A DNA stretch of 64,000 nucleotides, taken from the NCBI GenBank assembly GCA_003508835.1, contig PUFA01000164.1, forward strand, positions 2,294,001 to 2,358,000, given 5' to 3'. Position numbers and translations under genes: made by a program. Below, in pieces: positions 22,625 to 33,504 of the stretch. This stretch comes from Eonycteris spelaea (taxonomy: Eukaryota; Chordata; Mammalia; Chiroptera; Pteropodidae). Positions within the stretch are counted from its first letter, which is position 1. Each line of letters opens with the position of its first letter. A model generated the notes under the pieces. It was not told where the DNA came from, ran no database searches, and saw only the letters and a program-made list of their open reading frames with translations.

Positions 22625-23237
22625 TGTGGTAGGCAGAATTCTAAAGATGCCCCCATCCCCAAGAATTTCATTCTCTGGTTATTTGATCAAACACGAATCT
22701 AAGTATGACTATGAAGGTCTTTTGCTAATGAAATTAAAATCCCAAATTACAGATTTTAAAATACTGAAATCATCCAGGCGAATTTAATCTAGTCCCATCA
22801 GCCCTTTAAAAGCTGGGCATTTTTTTTCTGGCTGGCAGCAGAAGGGAAAGTCAGAGATAGAAAACACCAGAAGGATTCAGTGCACCACTGCTGCTGGAAG
22901 ATAGAGGAGACCACATGACAAGCAACGTGGTCAGCAATGTGGTCTGCCCCGAGCTGACCACTAACAAGAAAATGGGGACCTGAATCCTATAAATAAAAGC
23001 CAACTTTAGCCAAAAGTCTAAAAGAGTTTGGAAGTGGATTCTTCCTTCCCAAGACCTTTCCATGAGGTCTGGCCTGGCCAACACACTGATTTTGGCCTTG
23101 TGACACCGTAAAAATGGAGAGTCCAGCAGAACCCGCTCGGACTTCTGACTTAGATAACTATAAGATAATTAATAGATATTGTTTTAAGTCTCCACCTTTG
23201 TGATAACTTGGAACACAGCAGTAGAAAATGAATATAG
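22625..23237 (+). mobile_element. MaLR (MLT1-group) solo LTR, near full length
   Basis: It starts TGTGGTAGGCAGAATTCTAA and proceeds in consensus order: gatgcccccatccccaag, tttgctaatgaaattaaaatccc, aatctagtcccatcagccctttaaaag, aacaagaaaatggggacctgaatcctat, tggccaacacactgattttggcc, ggacttctgactt and ttttaagtctccacctttgtgataacttgg, ending ...GTAGAAAATGAATATAG. The TG start and gentle divergence place it among the MaLR solo LTRs of placental age. No internal retroviral sequence adjoins it. Confidence 0.85.
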
Positions 23238-23239
23238 TT

Positions 23240-24720
23240 ACAAAGAATTAAGAGTCAGAGTGGCTTGGACTTCTCTATAGCAAAGCTGAAATGTAGGGGG
23301 AAAAAAATCAACCATGCTTTTGAAATTTTGAAGAAAGGCAATCTAAAGTCACCTACCCAGATCAAACTATCAAGAAAGTGTGATGATATATGAAGATATT
23401 CAAAGAACATGGCATACTTCATTCTCATCCTTTCTCAGAGGCTAGTAGAAGCTGTGCTCTACCACAATGAAAGCAAACCAGAAAATTAGAAATCGTGTAG
23501 TTCAACAAACAGGGGATCGTACTCACAGACAAGGTGAAGAGAGTTCCCAGGATGAAACTGTACACAAGGGAGACTGTTCCAAATCAAGAAATTTTGCAGG
23601 TCTAGGAGACATCCTTTAAAATGACAGACCTTGTAAGAATACATCATGGCTCTGACTGTATTAAGAGTTTAGAGTCAAATTGATTAATTAACCCCAAGGA
23701 AAACAAAAAGCTACCAAAGAAAAATAACCATAATATAATATTTGGCTGAGAAATAAATAACATTTATATTTATGGCAATATAAACATAAAATCTGAAACT
23801 GCAACAATGCGATTATATTAGAAAGAGGAGACTATAAATATGTACTATTATCAATATTCTGATTCAAAGTCTTACCATTGTCCTCTACAGCACTGGCTCA
23901 CAGAGAACTCAACAATCATTTATAACTTAATTTCTATGAAAAAATATATTTCATTATATTTATTATAATTAAGTTTCTTAATTAAGAGCTTTTGGAATGG
24001 AGCTTTTGGAATGGACACTATTACCTCGCAAAAATAAATAGACATCCCTTTAAAAAGTCATTCCATTAGCAATAGATGAAAACTAGTCCCAAAAATATAT
24101 GCCTTGGGTTTGGGAATTCTTTCTTTCTTCTTTAACAGATTTTAATAATGTGGTTTATTTTTTATTTTTTATTTTGACTTTTTTGTAAATTAAAAAAAAA
24201 TTAATGCATAATCAATAGTCCTATATCTTGTTCATCTAAGCAAACAGAAAATCCAAAATAATAGAAGGACAATAAAATTTAAAGATAGGCAAGCCAGGGC
24301 TCGTGGGTCAGGGATCCATGTTTCTTCTGCCTTATTATCACAACCATGGCTTTTTCTACATAGGCTAAGATTGTTTTAGGATAGTGTGTCCTTGTTTTAG
24401 CCAGCAGGAAGGATAAAAATCAAAAGCGGACATGCCCTTCACTTTAAGCACAAGCCTCATGCTTACATCTCATAGATCTGGAATTAATCACATGGCTACC
24501 TTGCTGCAGGAGGCTGGCAAGTACTGCCTCCACTGTGTGCAGCCATGTTCCCAGTGGAAATCATGGATTCTATGACTACAGAAGCAGAAAAGAATGAGCC
24601 AACTAGACTCTCTGGCTGAATATCTTTTTTACTTAAAAGTTTCCCCATTTAGTGAAAGACCATCCTTTACGTAAACTAAATTTCCAAAAATAAATGCTCC
24701 ATTTCTGAATTCTGTATTCC
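23240..24720. other. Unassigned AT-rich non-coding sequence
   Basis: No gene or named repeat; contains one small tandem duplication (23987-24014). Confidence 0.5.
23987..24014 (+). repeat. Perfect 14-base tandem duplication
   Basis: AGCTTTTGGAATGG occurs twice, head to tail, with no mismatch. Perfect identity in an otherwise decayed region suggests a recent replication slippage event. Confidence 0.95.
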
Positions 24721-24724
24721 AGAA

Positions 24725-25140
24725 TGTTGACCTATTTGTAAATTCTTACACTAATTCTGCACTGTTTTATTTACCACAGTCCTAAAGTATACTTTAGATA
24801 TCCAGTGGGGCAAATCTTCCTTCATTGTTCTTTTCAAGTTTCTTGAATTGTTTTTGTGCATTTTCCCTTATAGATGAATTTTAAAAGCCAGTCTTCTTTA
24901 AAAACGAACAAACAAAAACAACAAAACAGAAAACTGTTTGAGTCTTGAATTCCCATCAATTCATAGAATATTAGGGGAAAACTGACATCTTTACAATTTG
25001 GAGTATTCTCATCATAACGATATGATTATTTACTCTGGTCTGCTTTGTGTCCTTTAGTTAAATTTTGATGTTTTAATTATTGTTCAGACTTTGCAATTTT
25101 AAAGTCTCTATTTTTCCACCTCAGTTTATTTTATAATCCA
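24725..25140 (-). pseudogene. L1 ORF2 fragment, minus orientation
   Basis: The plus strand reads as antisense L1 ORF2 in order: actgttttatttaccacag, tggggcaaatcttccttcattgttcttttcaag, tagatgaattttaaaagcca, tcccatcaattcatagaata, gggaaaactgacatctttacaatttggagtattc and gtgtcctttagtt. In L1 this is the 3' part of ORF2 beyond the reverse-transcriptase core. Many stops break it. No L1 3' end lies on its left flank, so the copy is truncated at both ends. Confidence 0.75.
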
Positions 25141-25159
25141 TCATTATTCCATAAGTTCA

Positions 25160-25265
25160 TTCACTTTTACATTTATTTATTCATTTGTTCTTTTTCCAAA
25201 ATGACATATCTAGTATGTTCTAAAGGCTAGATGTGTATTTAAGATAAGGTCCTGTTTTACACAAG
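25160..25265 (-). repeat. L2 3' end, minus orientation (probable)
   Basis: Tttattcatttgttctttttcc then tatctagtatgttctaaaggctagatg matches the reversed L2 terminus with its 'cctactatgtgccaggcact' block. Confidence 0.5.
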
Positions 25266-25269
25266 CAAT

Positions 25270-25900
25270 GAAACACTTGTTTCATGAAATAAAATAGATA
25301 ATGCCAAAGTCCTTTGAAATTTGGAAAGTTACCAAGTAAATATCTATTCTGTTCTTATTTTTAATTAGTCACTAACTGCAAATGTGCAAGCTGAATCTCA
25401 CAATGACTAATCATGTTTCTGAAGCCTGCTTAAATAAATGGTAACTCATTAAAAATTAAAATACTTGTTGAGTCACACATGACTCATACAGCAGAGTTCA
25501 CTAGTCAAGGAGCAACTTGTAGAGATATGTGCCTAATATTAGAAAAAGGTTAACTCCATGAATGAAAAAACAAAATGAAAGACTGCTTGTGTCTCTAGGT
25601 TTTGAAATTTTTCTTCAAATAGAAAATATTTCTCTCCAGGAGATTAAAAAACAAACGAAAACATTTATTTATAATAGAAGAAAACATAAATGTGTTGATT
25701 ATTTACTTTTAGCTAAACACTGGAAAACTTGGTCTACCTTAAAGCTAAAGCTCTCAGGAGTCAATGACCTTGAAAAATAGTAGCCATAAAAGAAAAACTT
25801 ATCAGCCTGAACTAGAAAATATGTGGAAATGTAATTAGGCATTCACAATGAAGATTTACAAACTCTTGGCACATTCTAGTGTCTGTTTTGATTTTTAGTT
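25270..25900. other. Unassigned AT-rich non-coding sequence
   Basis: A 72-codon plus-strand frame at 25562-25780 carries no motif. No named repeat. Confidence 0.5.
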
Positions 25901-25904
25901 AATG

Positions 25905-26540
25905 GTGTAATAAATATTTTGAAATATAAAATCTCTACCAGGTATTACCGGGTGCTATAGAGAAACAAAGATGAACCAAATCCAGATCTGGCCTAGAAGA
26001 ATCTGCCATTTGGTAGGAGCAAAGAGGCATTTATCCATTACCTTAACCCAAGGTGGAGTGCAAACCACACTAGAGATATAGATTTTTAAAACAAAATAGA
26101 ACAAAATCATTCAAAGGAGAAGAGATTAGTACAAAGTCCTTTGGAAAAGGTAGCATTGGAATGAAGCCCTGAAACAACATTGGGGGATTTGCACTTGTAA
26201 AGATGAGGGGATGGAGAAGGGAGGAAGTCAGCACACTGAGCTCACTGTGCACACGACACACAGGGTGAATTCCCAACTTGTGATGCATGAGGGAAGGTGG
26301 AGAGAAACTGCTAGCACAGACCTTGATTTTCAAAGACCTTACTTACATGCCAGAAGAGGCCTTCTGAGTGTTGGTTGTTTTGTTATTGATTTCAGCAAGG
26401 TGTTAAATTTAATCAGAACTGTGCTTCTAAGATTCATTGAGAGGCCCACTTTGTAATGTGAATTTATGAGAGTTTTAAGGCAGAGACTGGAGACTAGGGT
26501 TAAATTAGAAAATGCTTGTAGCTGCACAGATGACACACAC
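25905..26540 (-). repeat. L2 LINE 3' region, minus orientation
   Basis: GGGTGCTATAGAGAAACAAA, tctggcctagaagaatctgcc, ggtagcattggaatgaagccctgaaacaac and aggggatggagaagggaggaag follow the reverse-complement L2 3' region; the part after 26240 is more diffuse. An MLT1-group LTR begins immediately after it. Confidence 0.6.
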
Positions 26541-27170
26541 ACTCGACAGAATTCTAAAAAGACCCCAAAATTCCCAGCCTTTGGTGTACACAGAACTTCT
26601 TCCAGTTACTCAAACACTAATCTAGCTGTTGCCGTGAAGGTATTTTGCAGTGTAATTAAGGTCCAAAATGAGTGGATGTTCAGGTAGAGAAATCATCGAG
26701 GAGTGCCTGACCTAATGACATGAGTCCTTTAAATCTGTTTCTAGAGTTCAGAGACAGAGAAGTTAGAGAGATTCAAAGCATGAAAGGGGTTCCACGAGGA
26801 AATTTTTTTTTTTTCCATTACTGGCTCTGAAAATGGAGGAGCTATACAAGGCAAAAAATGTGAGTGGCCTCTGGAAGCTGAGAATGGCCCCAGTTAATTG
26901 CCAACAAGGAAATGCGAAAATCAGTCAGTCCACAGCGAAAGGAACTGAATTCTTCCCACAACCTGAAAAAGTTTAGAAGTGGATTGTTCCCCAGAGTCTT
27001 CATATAAGAACTCAGCCTTGCCAACACCTTATGATACCTCAAGCACAGAACTCAACTCACATCATGCCAGGACGTCTGACCTATAGAGTTGTGATCAAAT
27101 TTTTGTGTTATTTTTAAGTCTCCAAGTTTGTAGTAATTTGTTAGCAGTAATAGAAATAGTAACCATAATG
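26540..27170 (+). mobile_element. MaLR (MLT1-group) solo LTR, near full length
   Basis: Same family and orientation as the LTR at 22.6 kb. Landmarks in order: cgacagaattctaaaaagacccc, ttgcagtgtaattaaggtcc, gagtgcctgacctaatgacatgagtcctttaaa, gtggcctctggaagctgagaatggcccc, ggaactgaattcttcccacaacctg, ccttgccaacacctta and tttaagtctccaagtttgtagtaatttgttagcagtaatag. It contains a 12-base T run near 26805. Confidence 0.85.
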
Positions 27171-27174
27171 AAAT

Positions 27175-28765
27175 GTAGTACTTTACACCATTTTAAAACA
27201 CCTGTTTTTTACTAAACCAAGTATTCAGTATACACATAAAAAAGGCAGCATTTTGGAACCTCCTTGTCCAGGTCAGCTTCACAGGATAAGAAAAACATTT
27301 CAGTGAATTTCAGTTATTCAAGACCTGCTCAAAGATTTAGAAGTGAATGGCTTGATTATTTTAAAACACTTTAAAGTTATGCACTCAACAATCAAAAGCT
27401 GAAAGAGTCAAGTATCACATAAACTAATTAAACTAACTCATAAGGAATGAAAAAAATGAATAAGCCTTAGAATTAAGAGAACTGTTTGTATATTTATTTT
27501 GGCCATGTAATATTCAACAAGTACTTTGATTTCTTTTAGTCTTACTTTTATTGTAATATAGAAATAATTACTGTACTAATTATTTCATAGTATTGTTACT
27601 AGGACTGAATTTACCAAAATATATAAAAAATGTATAAAATAACTCATATATTTTAATTATAATTATTACTGGGTCTAATCATAGCTATTTGTCTGCAGAT
27701 GACAGATTATTTCAGTGTATTTAAATTAGCCTAAAATATAATTTTGAAGATTTTCAAATTTTACTTTATTTGAATCAACAGCATACTTAAAATAGTGCTA
27801 CCTGCACATCATAGAACTACAAAGTAAACAGTTCACAAGACCAATTGGTAAGTAAAGTAATTAGTATTTTATCTTAATAAAAAGCACTTGACACTCAATC
27901 ACTGACATCTAAATATATTTATAAGAAAAAAGAGCAGATATTTGCTTTATAATCTTAAAACTAAATTTGCCTTCGAATCTTAAAACTAAAAGCAATCTAT
28001 TAATCTTAAATTCTTTGACTTAGATTGGAGACTACTGTGTTTGTAAAGTGGAATTTTAAAAATTAAAAATTATACATACTGTATGATTTTCAAATATGAA
28101 AATAATTTTAACATATTAAGGAAAATTAGATTTTAGGAAAATTAGATCACTTCTTCAGGATTTTCCAATAGACCAATGGAAGAATTTCTTGTAATGACCT
28201 TGCAGATAGAATATTTAAGAACAAGTACATAATTTTTTTAAAAGAAGGAATTAAGATAAAAATGGTCTCTGCAGAAAAAGAAATGCAGTTAGAGGGATGA
28301 GTGTTGTTATATAAAGTGAATTATAATGGCATATTTCCAGGCAAACAGTAGGTGGCAACATCCACACAGTCTTGCTTTCGAAATGATTGTATAACATCAA
28401 GATAAAACAGGCTAATGATTCATGAAATATGGGACTTTCCAAAACTCACAAATCAGAAGGGGTATTTATGTACAAACACGTTCTTTGTTTTTATTCTATT
28501 TTAGCCTATCATGCTTCTACTTTGTAAGAAGAACTTCACTAAGATCATTAATCTTTAAAATGTTTTATTCATGAGTCATATTAGACTGTTCATCTAAACG
28601 AAGGGAGAGAATTTTTTTTCCTTACACGAGTTGGCCAGAAGTGGTGGTTGAATTAGACAAGAGTGAGGATTAATGGAACCACACATACATTTTGTTTTAA
28701 TGTTTAAAAGAAAAGCCATAGCATGATCTCAAAAACTAGAATTTGCAGCAAGTTGCTGCAGAAGG
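27175..28765. other. Unassigned AT-rich non-coding sequence
   Basis: About 1.6 kb, very AT-rich, with small local duplications (AATCTTAAAACTAAA near 27950 and 27976; AGGAAAATTAGAT twice at 28120-28148). No gene or named repeat. Confidence 0.5.
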
Positions 28766-28769
28766 CACA

Positions 28770-29170
28770 TCCAGTGGTCAAGAGAAGGCGGAACTGAATC
28801 AAGTTTTTCTCTTTTGAGAGCGTACAGCTCCCATCTGCCTCTCTTAGTAATGCTAAAAGCTAAAGACATGTGACCCTGTATGTGGTTCTCGAAGATGAAC
28901 CTCCAAACCTAAGAAGCCATTTTAGGAGCGAAACAGCGGAAGTCACGTGGCCTTTGAAGCCCGTGGGTATTCTTATTTTCCAGAATGAGATTTGTTATTG
29001 ACTGTTTTCCTGGTTGGAAATCAGAGAGCATAGCTCTAGAGGAGAGCAGAGAAGCTGCTTTATGACAGCAGAGGTCAGTAACAGCAAAGGGGAAGGAAAT
29101 GAGGTAATCCGCCAGACTTGCTGTCACTTTCTTTGAGTTACACAATCAACAGGCGAGAAGCTGAAATACA
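28770..29170. promoter_or_regulatory. CpG-bearing block with ETS and E-box motifs (candidate enhancer or promoter)
   Basis: Nine CpG sites lie in about 370 bases, in a region where CpG is otherwise nearly absent. At 28936-28950 the sequence GCGGAAGTCACGTGG joins an ETS-type core (GCGGAAGT) to a perfect CACGTG E-box (28944-28949). A second E-box-like CATGTGAC begins at 28867. The join of ETS and USF/MYC-type E-box sites is typical of housekeeping promoters. No TATA box, no open frame of note and no repeat family are seen, so regulatory function is inference. Confidence 0.35.
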
Positions 29171-29457
29171 CACACAGAATAATGTAAGCCTTAGTGCCTA
29201 ATGTCTCCATCTCTGGTCATAGTGCCTCCCTGGTCATGCTCAGAGATCTTTAAGATTCCCCCTACCAGAGAATTCATTCCTCTGACAGAGTATTTTGTGG
29301 GGGAACCATAACAGACTATAAAGTGAAACTTTCCACTACACTCTTTTGCAATTACTAAAATTTTTTCCTGATTCATTAATCCTGGACTCAGATTTATCTT
29401 TAGAAAGAAACCTTAGAAAGAAAAGAGTGAAGCAAAATAAAATATTTTATCCCTACA

Positions 29458-29615
29458 TTTCTTCAGCAAATATTTATTGAGTGCCAGGCACTGTTCTTAA
29501 CACTTTGGATACAAAAGTAAACAAAATATATCACATCCATTTCCTCATGGAATTTAGAGTCTGATAGGAGCAGGCAGAAATTAAAAAAATAAATGGTATA
29601 TCATATGTCAAGTGG
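29458..29615 (-). repeat. L2 3' end, minus orientation (left half, split)
   Basis: CAAATATTTATTGAGTGCCA, ggcactgttcttaacactttggatac, tccatttcctcatggaatttagagtctgataggagcagg and catatgtcaagtggtg are the reversed L2 3' end. The element stops at the MLT1 LTR boundary and continues after it. Confidence 0.85.
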
Positions 29616-30091
29616 TGTAATATTTGTTTCCTAGAGCTGCTACAGCAAAGTATCACAAGTGAGTGACTTACAGCAACAGAAATTTATTGTCTCATAGTTT
29701 CAGAGGCTGAAAATCTAAAATTAAGGTATCTTCAGGGGCATGTTCCATCTGAAACCTGGAGAAGAATCTTCCTTGCCTTTTCCCAGCTTTGAGTGATTTG
29801 TCCGCAGTCCTTAGCATTCCTTGGCTTTTCAGTGCATCACTCCAATCCTCCATCTTCACATGGCATTCTTCCTGTGTCTCTTCACATATACTCTGCTCTA
29901 TATATGTCTATGTTTGTGTTCAAATTTTTATAAGGATACCAATCATATTAGACTAGAACCCACCCTAATAATCTCATTTTAACTGGGCTACAATGGCAAA
30001 GACCATATTTACAAATAAGGTCACAATCTGAGGTACTGGGTTAGGAATTCAACATATCTTTGGCAGGAAACACGATTCAATCCATAATCTA
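29616..30091 (-). mobile_element. MLT1-type solo LTR inserted in L2, minus orientation
   Basis: From TGTAATATTTGTTTCCTAGA through cagcaacagaaatttattgtctcatagttt, ccttagcattccttggctttt, catcactccaatcctccatcttcacatgg, ataaggataccaatcatattagactagaacccaccctaa, aaataaggtcacaatctgaggtactgggttaggaattcaacatatc to cacgattcaatccataat: an essentially complete MLT1 LTR in reverse. L2 sequence resumes on the far side in register, so this is an insertion into an existing L2. Confidence 0.9.
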
Positions 30092-30275
30092 GATCATGAA
30101 AAAGAATGAACCAGAGTAAGGGTGATAGAAAGTAATGGGCAAGGAGAGGGGAGGCACATTTAGATAAAGTGGTCAAGGAAAATGACATTTGAACAGAGAA
30201 AGTGAGATTTGAACAGGAAACTGAGGAATGGGGACATCCGGATAACTGGGAAAAGTGATATCTATTCCTGAAAAT
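30092..30275 (-). repeat. L2, minus orientation (right half, split)
   Basis: Aaagtggtcaaggaaaatgacatttgaacagagaaa and aggaaactgaggaatggggacatccggataactggg continue the reversed L2 consensus interrupted at 29615. Confidence 0.75.
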
Positions 30276-30464
30276 GTGGGACTTTAAGTGCTAAAATTGT
30301 AATAAACCAATTGCCTTCATTTCTTGAAATACTTTCATGATTATAAATAAAAGATAAACACAAATTATTCTTTTTAATTCTGAGCAAGTTGTTGATTTTC
30401 AGTTAACTCATCTTTAGCAAGACTAGGGATGATAATGATTGACTGCTAAGTGTAAATGATTGTT

Positions 30465-30580
30465 CTCTAAACAAATACTCATTTTGCACACTTCTGGCTC
30501 CTGGTGACAAAGCAATGAACAAAAAACATAAAATTATTTACCTTCATGAGGTGTATATTTCAATAAGAGGGAAATTGAAA
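30465..30580 (-). repeat. L2 3' fragment, minus orientation
   Basis: CTGGTGACAAAGCAATGAAC then acataaaattatttaccttcatgaggtgtatatttc resembles the L2 'gtgaacaaaacagacaaaaatccctgccctcatggagcttacattc' stretch. It repeats a part already present at 29.5 kb, so it is a separate copy. Confidence 0.55.
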
Positions 30581-30864
30581 TTTGACTTTTCACTGTTTTC
30601 CGCCTACCAATTTCAAAATTAAAGATACCTGCCCAGTAGGAGTAAAGTGTATCTTCATGCAACCAAGAATCATGGGATCTCATAAAGACTATCAAAGTTA
30701 TCTGGTCCAAGTATTCACCAGATGGTGAACTTTTACATGACTCTCCTTAAAAATGGGGCTAACTTTAAACAGCTAGTTACTTTTTTTTAAATGTCAATGT
30801 AGTTAGTTTTAACTAATGTTAATTTAATTAGTTAACATTCAACACCTTTAGCAAAGGAAGATCT

Positions 30865-31285
30865 CAATCCCTTCAACCTCATCATCTACTGGAACTTCTG
30901 TCACCCTTGCTCCCTCTCTAAAACTACGGTCCTGCTGCTGTTCCTGCAAAACACCAGGCTTTGTATTTGCTGTTCTCCAGATACCTTCTTACCTAGCTGC
31001 TGCACTTTTTTCAGATTTTTATTAAAATGTCAGGAAGCCTTTTCTGGTCACCCCATTTTAAATTAACCCTCTGCCATGCTGCCATGTCAATTGTCTTTAT
31101 TCTCTCTCTCATTCTTTTTCTCCAAAACACATATCACCGTAATTTTTTAACTCATTTACTTTTATTGTCTGTTCCTCCATTGGAATATAAACTCCATGAA
31201 GGCAAAGATTTTTATCTTTTTTGTTTTCTACCATGTTCTCTGGAGTGAGAAGCAGGCCTTGCACAGAGTAACAGCAAATAAATAT
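30865..31285 (+). repeat. L2 3' end, plus orientation
   Basis: The order is that of the L2 3' region: tttgctgttctccagatac, ttttattaaaatgtcaggaagccttttctggtcacccc, acacatatcacc, attggaatataaactccatgaaggcaaagatttttatc, and acagcaaataaatatttatc at the end. Two short overlapping frames (73 and 65 codons) lie within it and are not genes. Confidence 0.85.
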
Positions 31286-31289
31286 TTAT

Positions 31290-32765
31290 CTCAGAACAAT
31301 TGTCTAAACTTGCAATCAGTCAGCAGCTCTTGTATTTATGCTAAAGAGAATTGGCTTAAAACCATCAACTTGTCCCAGATGAGCCATATCTGAATATGAA
31401 CACAATGAGCACTATTTTCCACTACAGTTGTAGTAAATTCAGAGACATTCTTCAAACTGCTATTGCTCATACTTGTTTTTATGTAGGGCGAGGGTGTATC
31501 TTGAAGTCTTAATAAAAAGGAGAAGCTCAGTTCAAGTATGCTGTTTTATAATGAGCTTATACACACAGGTAAAACTCACAGAGCTTGGCCCAGGAATTTC
31601 CTGGTTATTCCACCAAACATTCAGCATGATCTGTAGATAGCATAAGTCAAAAGACTATAATAAAGAAAAAAATTATGGAAAAGTATTTTTCCTGCTTTTA
31701 GAATAAGGAGTCTACATTTTCATTTTGCATTGGGATCTGCAAATTATAGCTATCCCTGCTTGTGAAACATAGATTTTTATCATCCATAAGTTTTGTGTAA
31801 ATGTCAGAAAGAAAACATGAGACAAGTAGATTCGTTCTGTCAGAGTGGAAAGCCTAGCAAAATTCTCAAAAAATTAGTTCATTCTCTTCATCTCTGTCAG
31901 TGTGTTGTTCCCTTTCAGTGATGCAAGTTGTTATGAGTATGTCTCTCTCCAGACTTCTCTAAGAAATTAGAGGATAACCTAGAACATATCTTGGATGCTT
32001 TTCTTCCAATAACTTCTACTTTTTAGGTGCCTTGGAGCAGAACTAAAGGGGCCTCTGCCATAGTGATTAAAATCACAGGGCCTCCTCATTCAAGGACCAA
32101 ACAACATCTGTAAACCACTAAACCAAGAGATTTGTTGTTAACAAATGGAAATGACATTTCCCCGAGGGAGACTTAAATCCAAAACAATTAGGAGTTTCTA
32201 CTCTGGAAATGATTTCGAGCTACCTCAAATTCTTTTTAGAAATAGGGCATAAATTTTAAAAATTAATGTAATCTCCTTTCAAGCCATCTGGTGTTGATTT
32301 TTCTGCTGTACCTCCTGAGAACACAAAAGAGTCAAAAAGGGAAGGAAGTAATAATTCTCTGTTCGCTGCAGCTGCCGAAGTAGTCTCTAAAATTTTTTCT
32401 GCATTTACCTGTAAATGAGAACCAGATTCAAAACAAAACAGCATTCAATACATGTTTTATTAGTGTACATTTTTATTAGCTATATTCCATGTAGCCAAAT
32501 ATGGAATGATTTGTATTGTTATAATCCAATGCTAATGACTTTGGGTTTTTTCAAGTTCCTATAATGAGCAATGTAATTTCTCGTGCCCAGAGTGATGCTG
32601 GTGGTGGGAGGAAAGTAGAGTATTTGATCAATGCTAATTGACTCTTTTTGGTAGCTGTACTGTGATCATATAGGAGAATGACTTTGTTTTTATGATAATA
32701 CACATTGAAGTATTATTTAGAGGTAAAGGGTACTATGTCTTCATTTCTGCAGTTTACTCTCAAAT
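31290..32765. other. Unassigned non-coding sequence
   Basis: No gene and no nameable repeat in about 1.5 kb. Confidence 0.5.
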
Positions 32766-32769
32766 CTTT

Positions 32770-32930
32770 TGGGAAAAAAATTCAACATATTACATAGAAA
32801 TGGAATGGCAAAGCAAATGTGGTAAAATGTTAACCTTTGTGGAATCAGGGTAAGCTTATATGGGAATTTTTGTCCTGTTTTTCTGAAAGTCTGAAATTAT
32901 TTCAAATAAAAATGTTTTAATAGAGCTTCA
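32770..32930 (+). repeat. Old L1 (L1M) 3' end, plus orientation
   Basis: GCAAAGCAAATGTGGTAAAA, tgttaacctttgtggaatcagggtaag, tatgggaatttttgtcctgttt and tgaaagtctgaaattatttcaaataaaaatgtttt match the L1M 3' UTR end with its AATAAA-type signal. Only the last 160 bases were retained, the usual 5' truncation. Confidence 0.85.
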
Positions 32931-33194
32931 CTATTTTCTCTAGCATTTCCTTTCAAATAATTGACACTCATTCTGCAAGTTTCATCGATAGCACTTTTAA
33001 GTTCCCAAAAACGTGGATAATGCCACTATGTTTGCTGCCTGACCTACAGCAATTATGTCCTTAATTTTAAGATATATCACAACTTCTAAGATGTTAAAAT
33101 GAAGAAAATATGCATCTTAGTGTCATGGACATATTTTAGTCAAAATAGTCAAATGGAGAGACCAGATTTAAGCAAATGATGGTTATCCCACTCA

Positions 33195-33500
33195 GTATCT
33201 GAGTTTCCTATCACTGTTGTAACAAATGACCACAAACTTAATGGCTAAAAACTACTTTGTTATCTTAAAACAAATTTGTTATCTTACAGATTTGGAAGTC
33301 TAAAATGAATCCTCAGGGCTGCATTCTTTCTGGAGGCTCAAAGAGAGAATCTTTTTTCTCACATTTTCCAGGTTCTGAAAGCTGCCTACATTCCTTGGCT
33401 CATGGCCCCTTTGCATTATTCTATCTACCACAGTATCCCTGACTACAAAATCTACACGTCTTGGGTGTTATATGTGCTCCTTCTTGATTTCTCAATCTTT
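33195..33500 (-). mobile_element. MLT1-type LTR fragment, minus orientation
   Basis: Gtttcctatcactgttgtaacaaatgaccacaaacttaatggc, agatttggaagtctaaaatg, agggctgcattctttctggaggctcaaagagagaatc and cttggctcatggcc follow the reversed MLT1 consensus. The block TTGTTATCTTAAAAC-AAATTTGTTATCTTACAG shows an internal short duplication. Confidence 0.8.
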
Positions 33501-33504
33501 TATT

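Noticed and set aside
22625..27170. The two plus-strand MaLR LTRs as the ends of one provirus
   Set aside because: The 3.3 kb between them contains antisense L1 ORF2 and minus-strand L2, not retroviral internal sequence.
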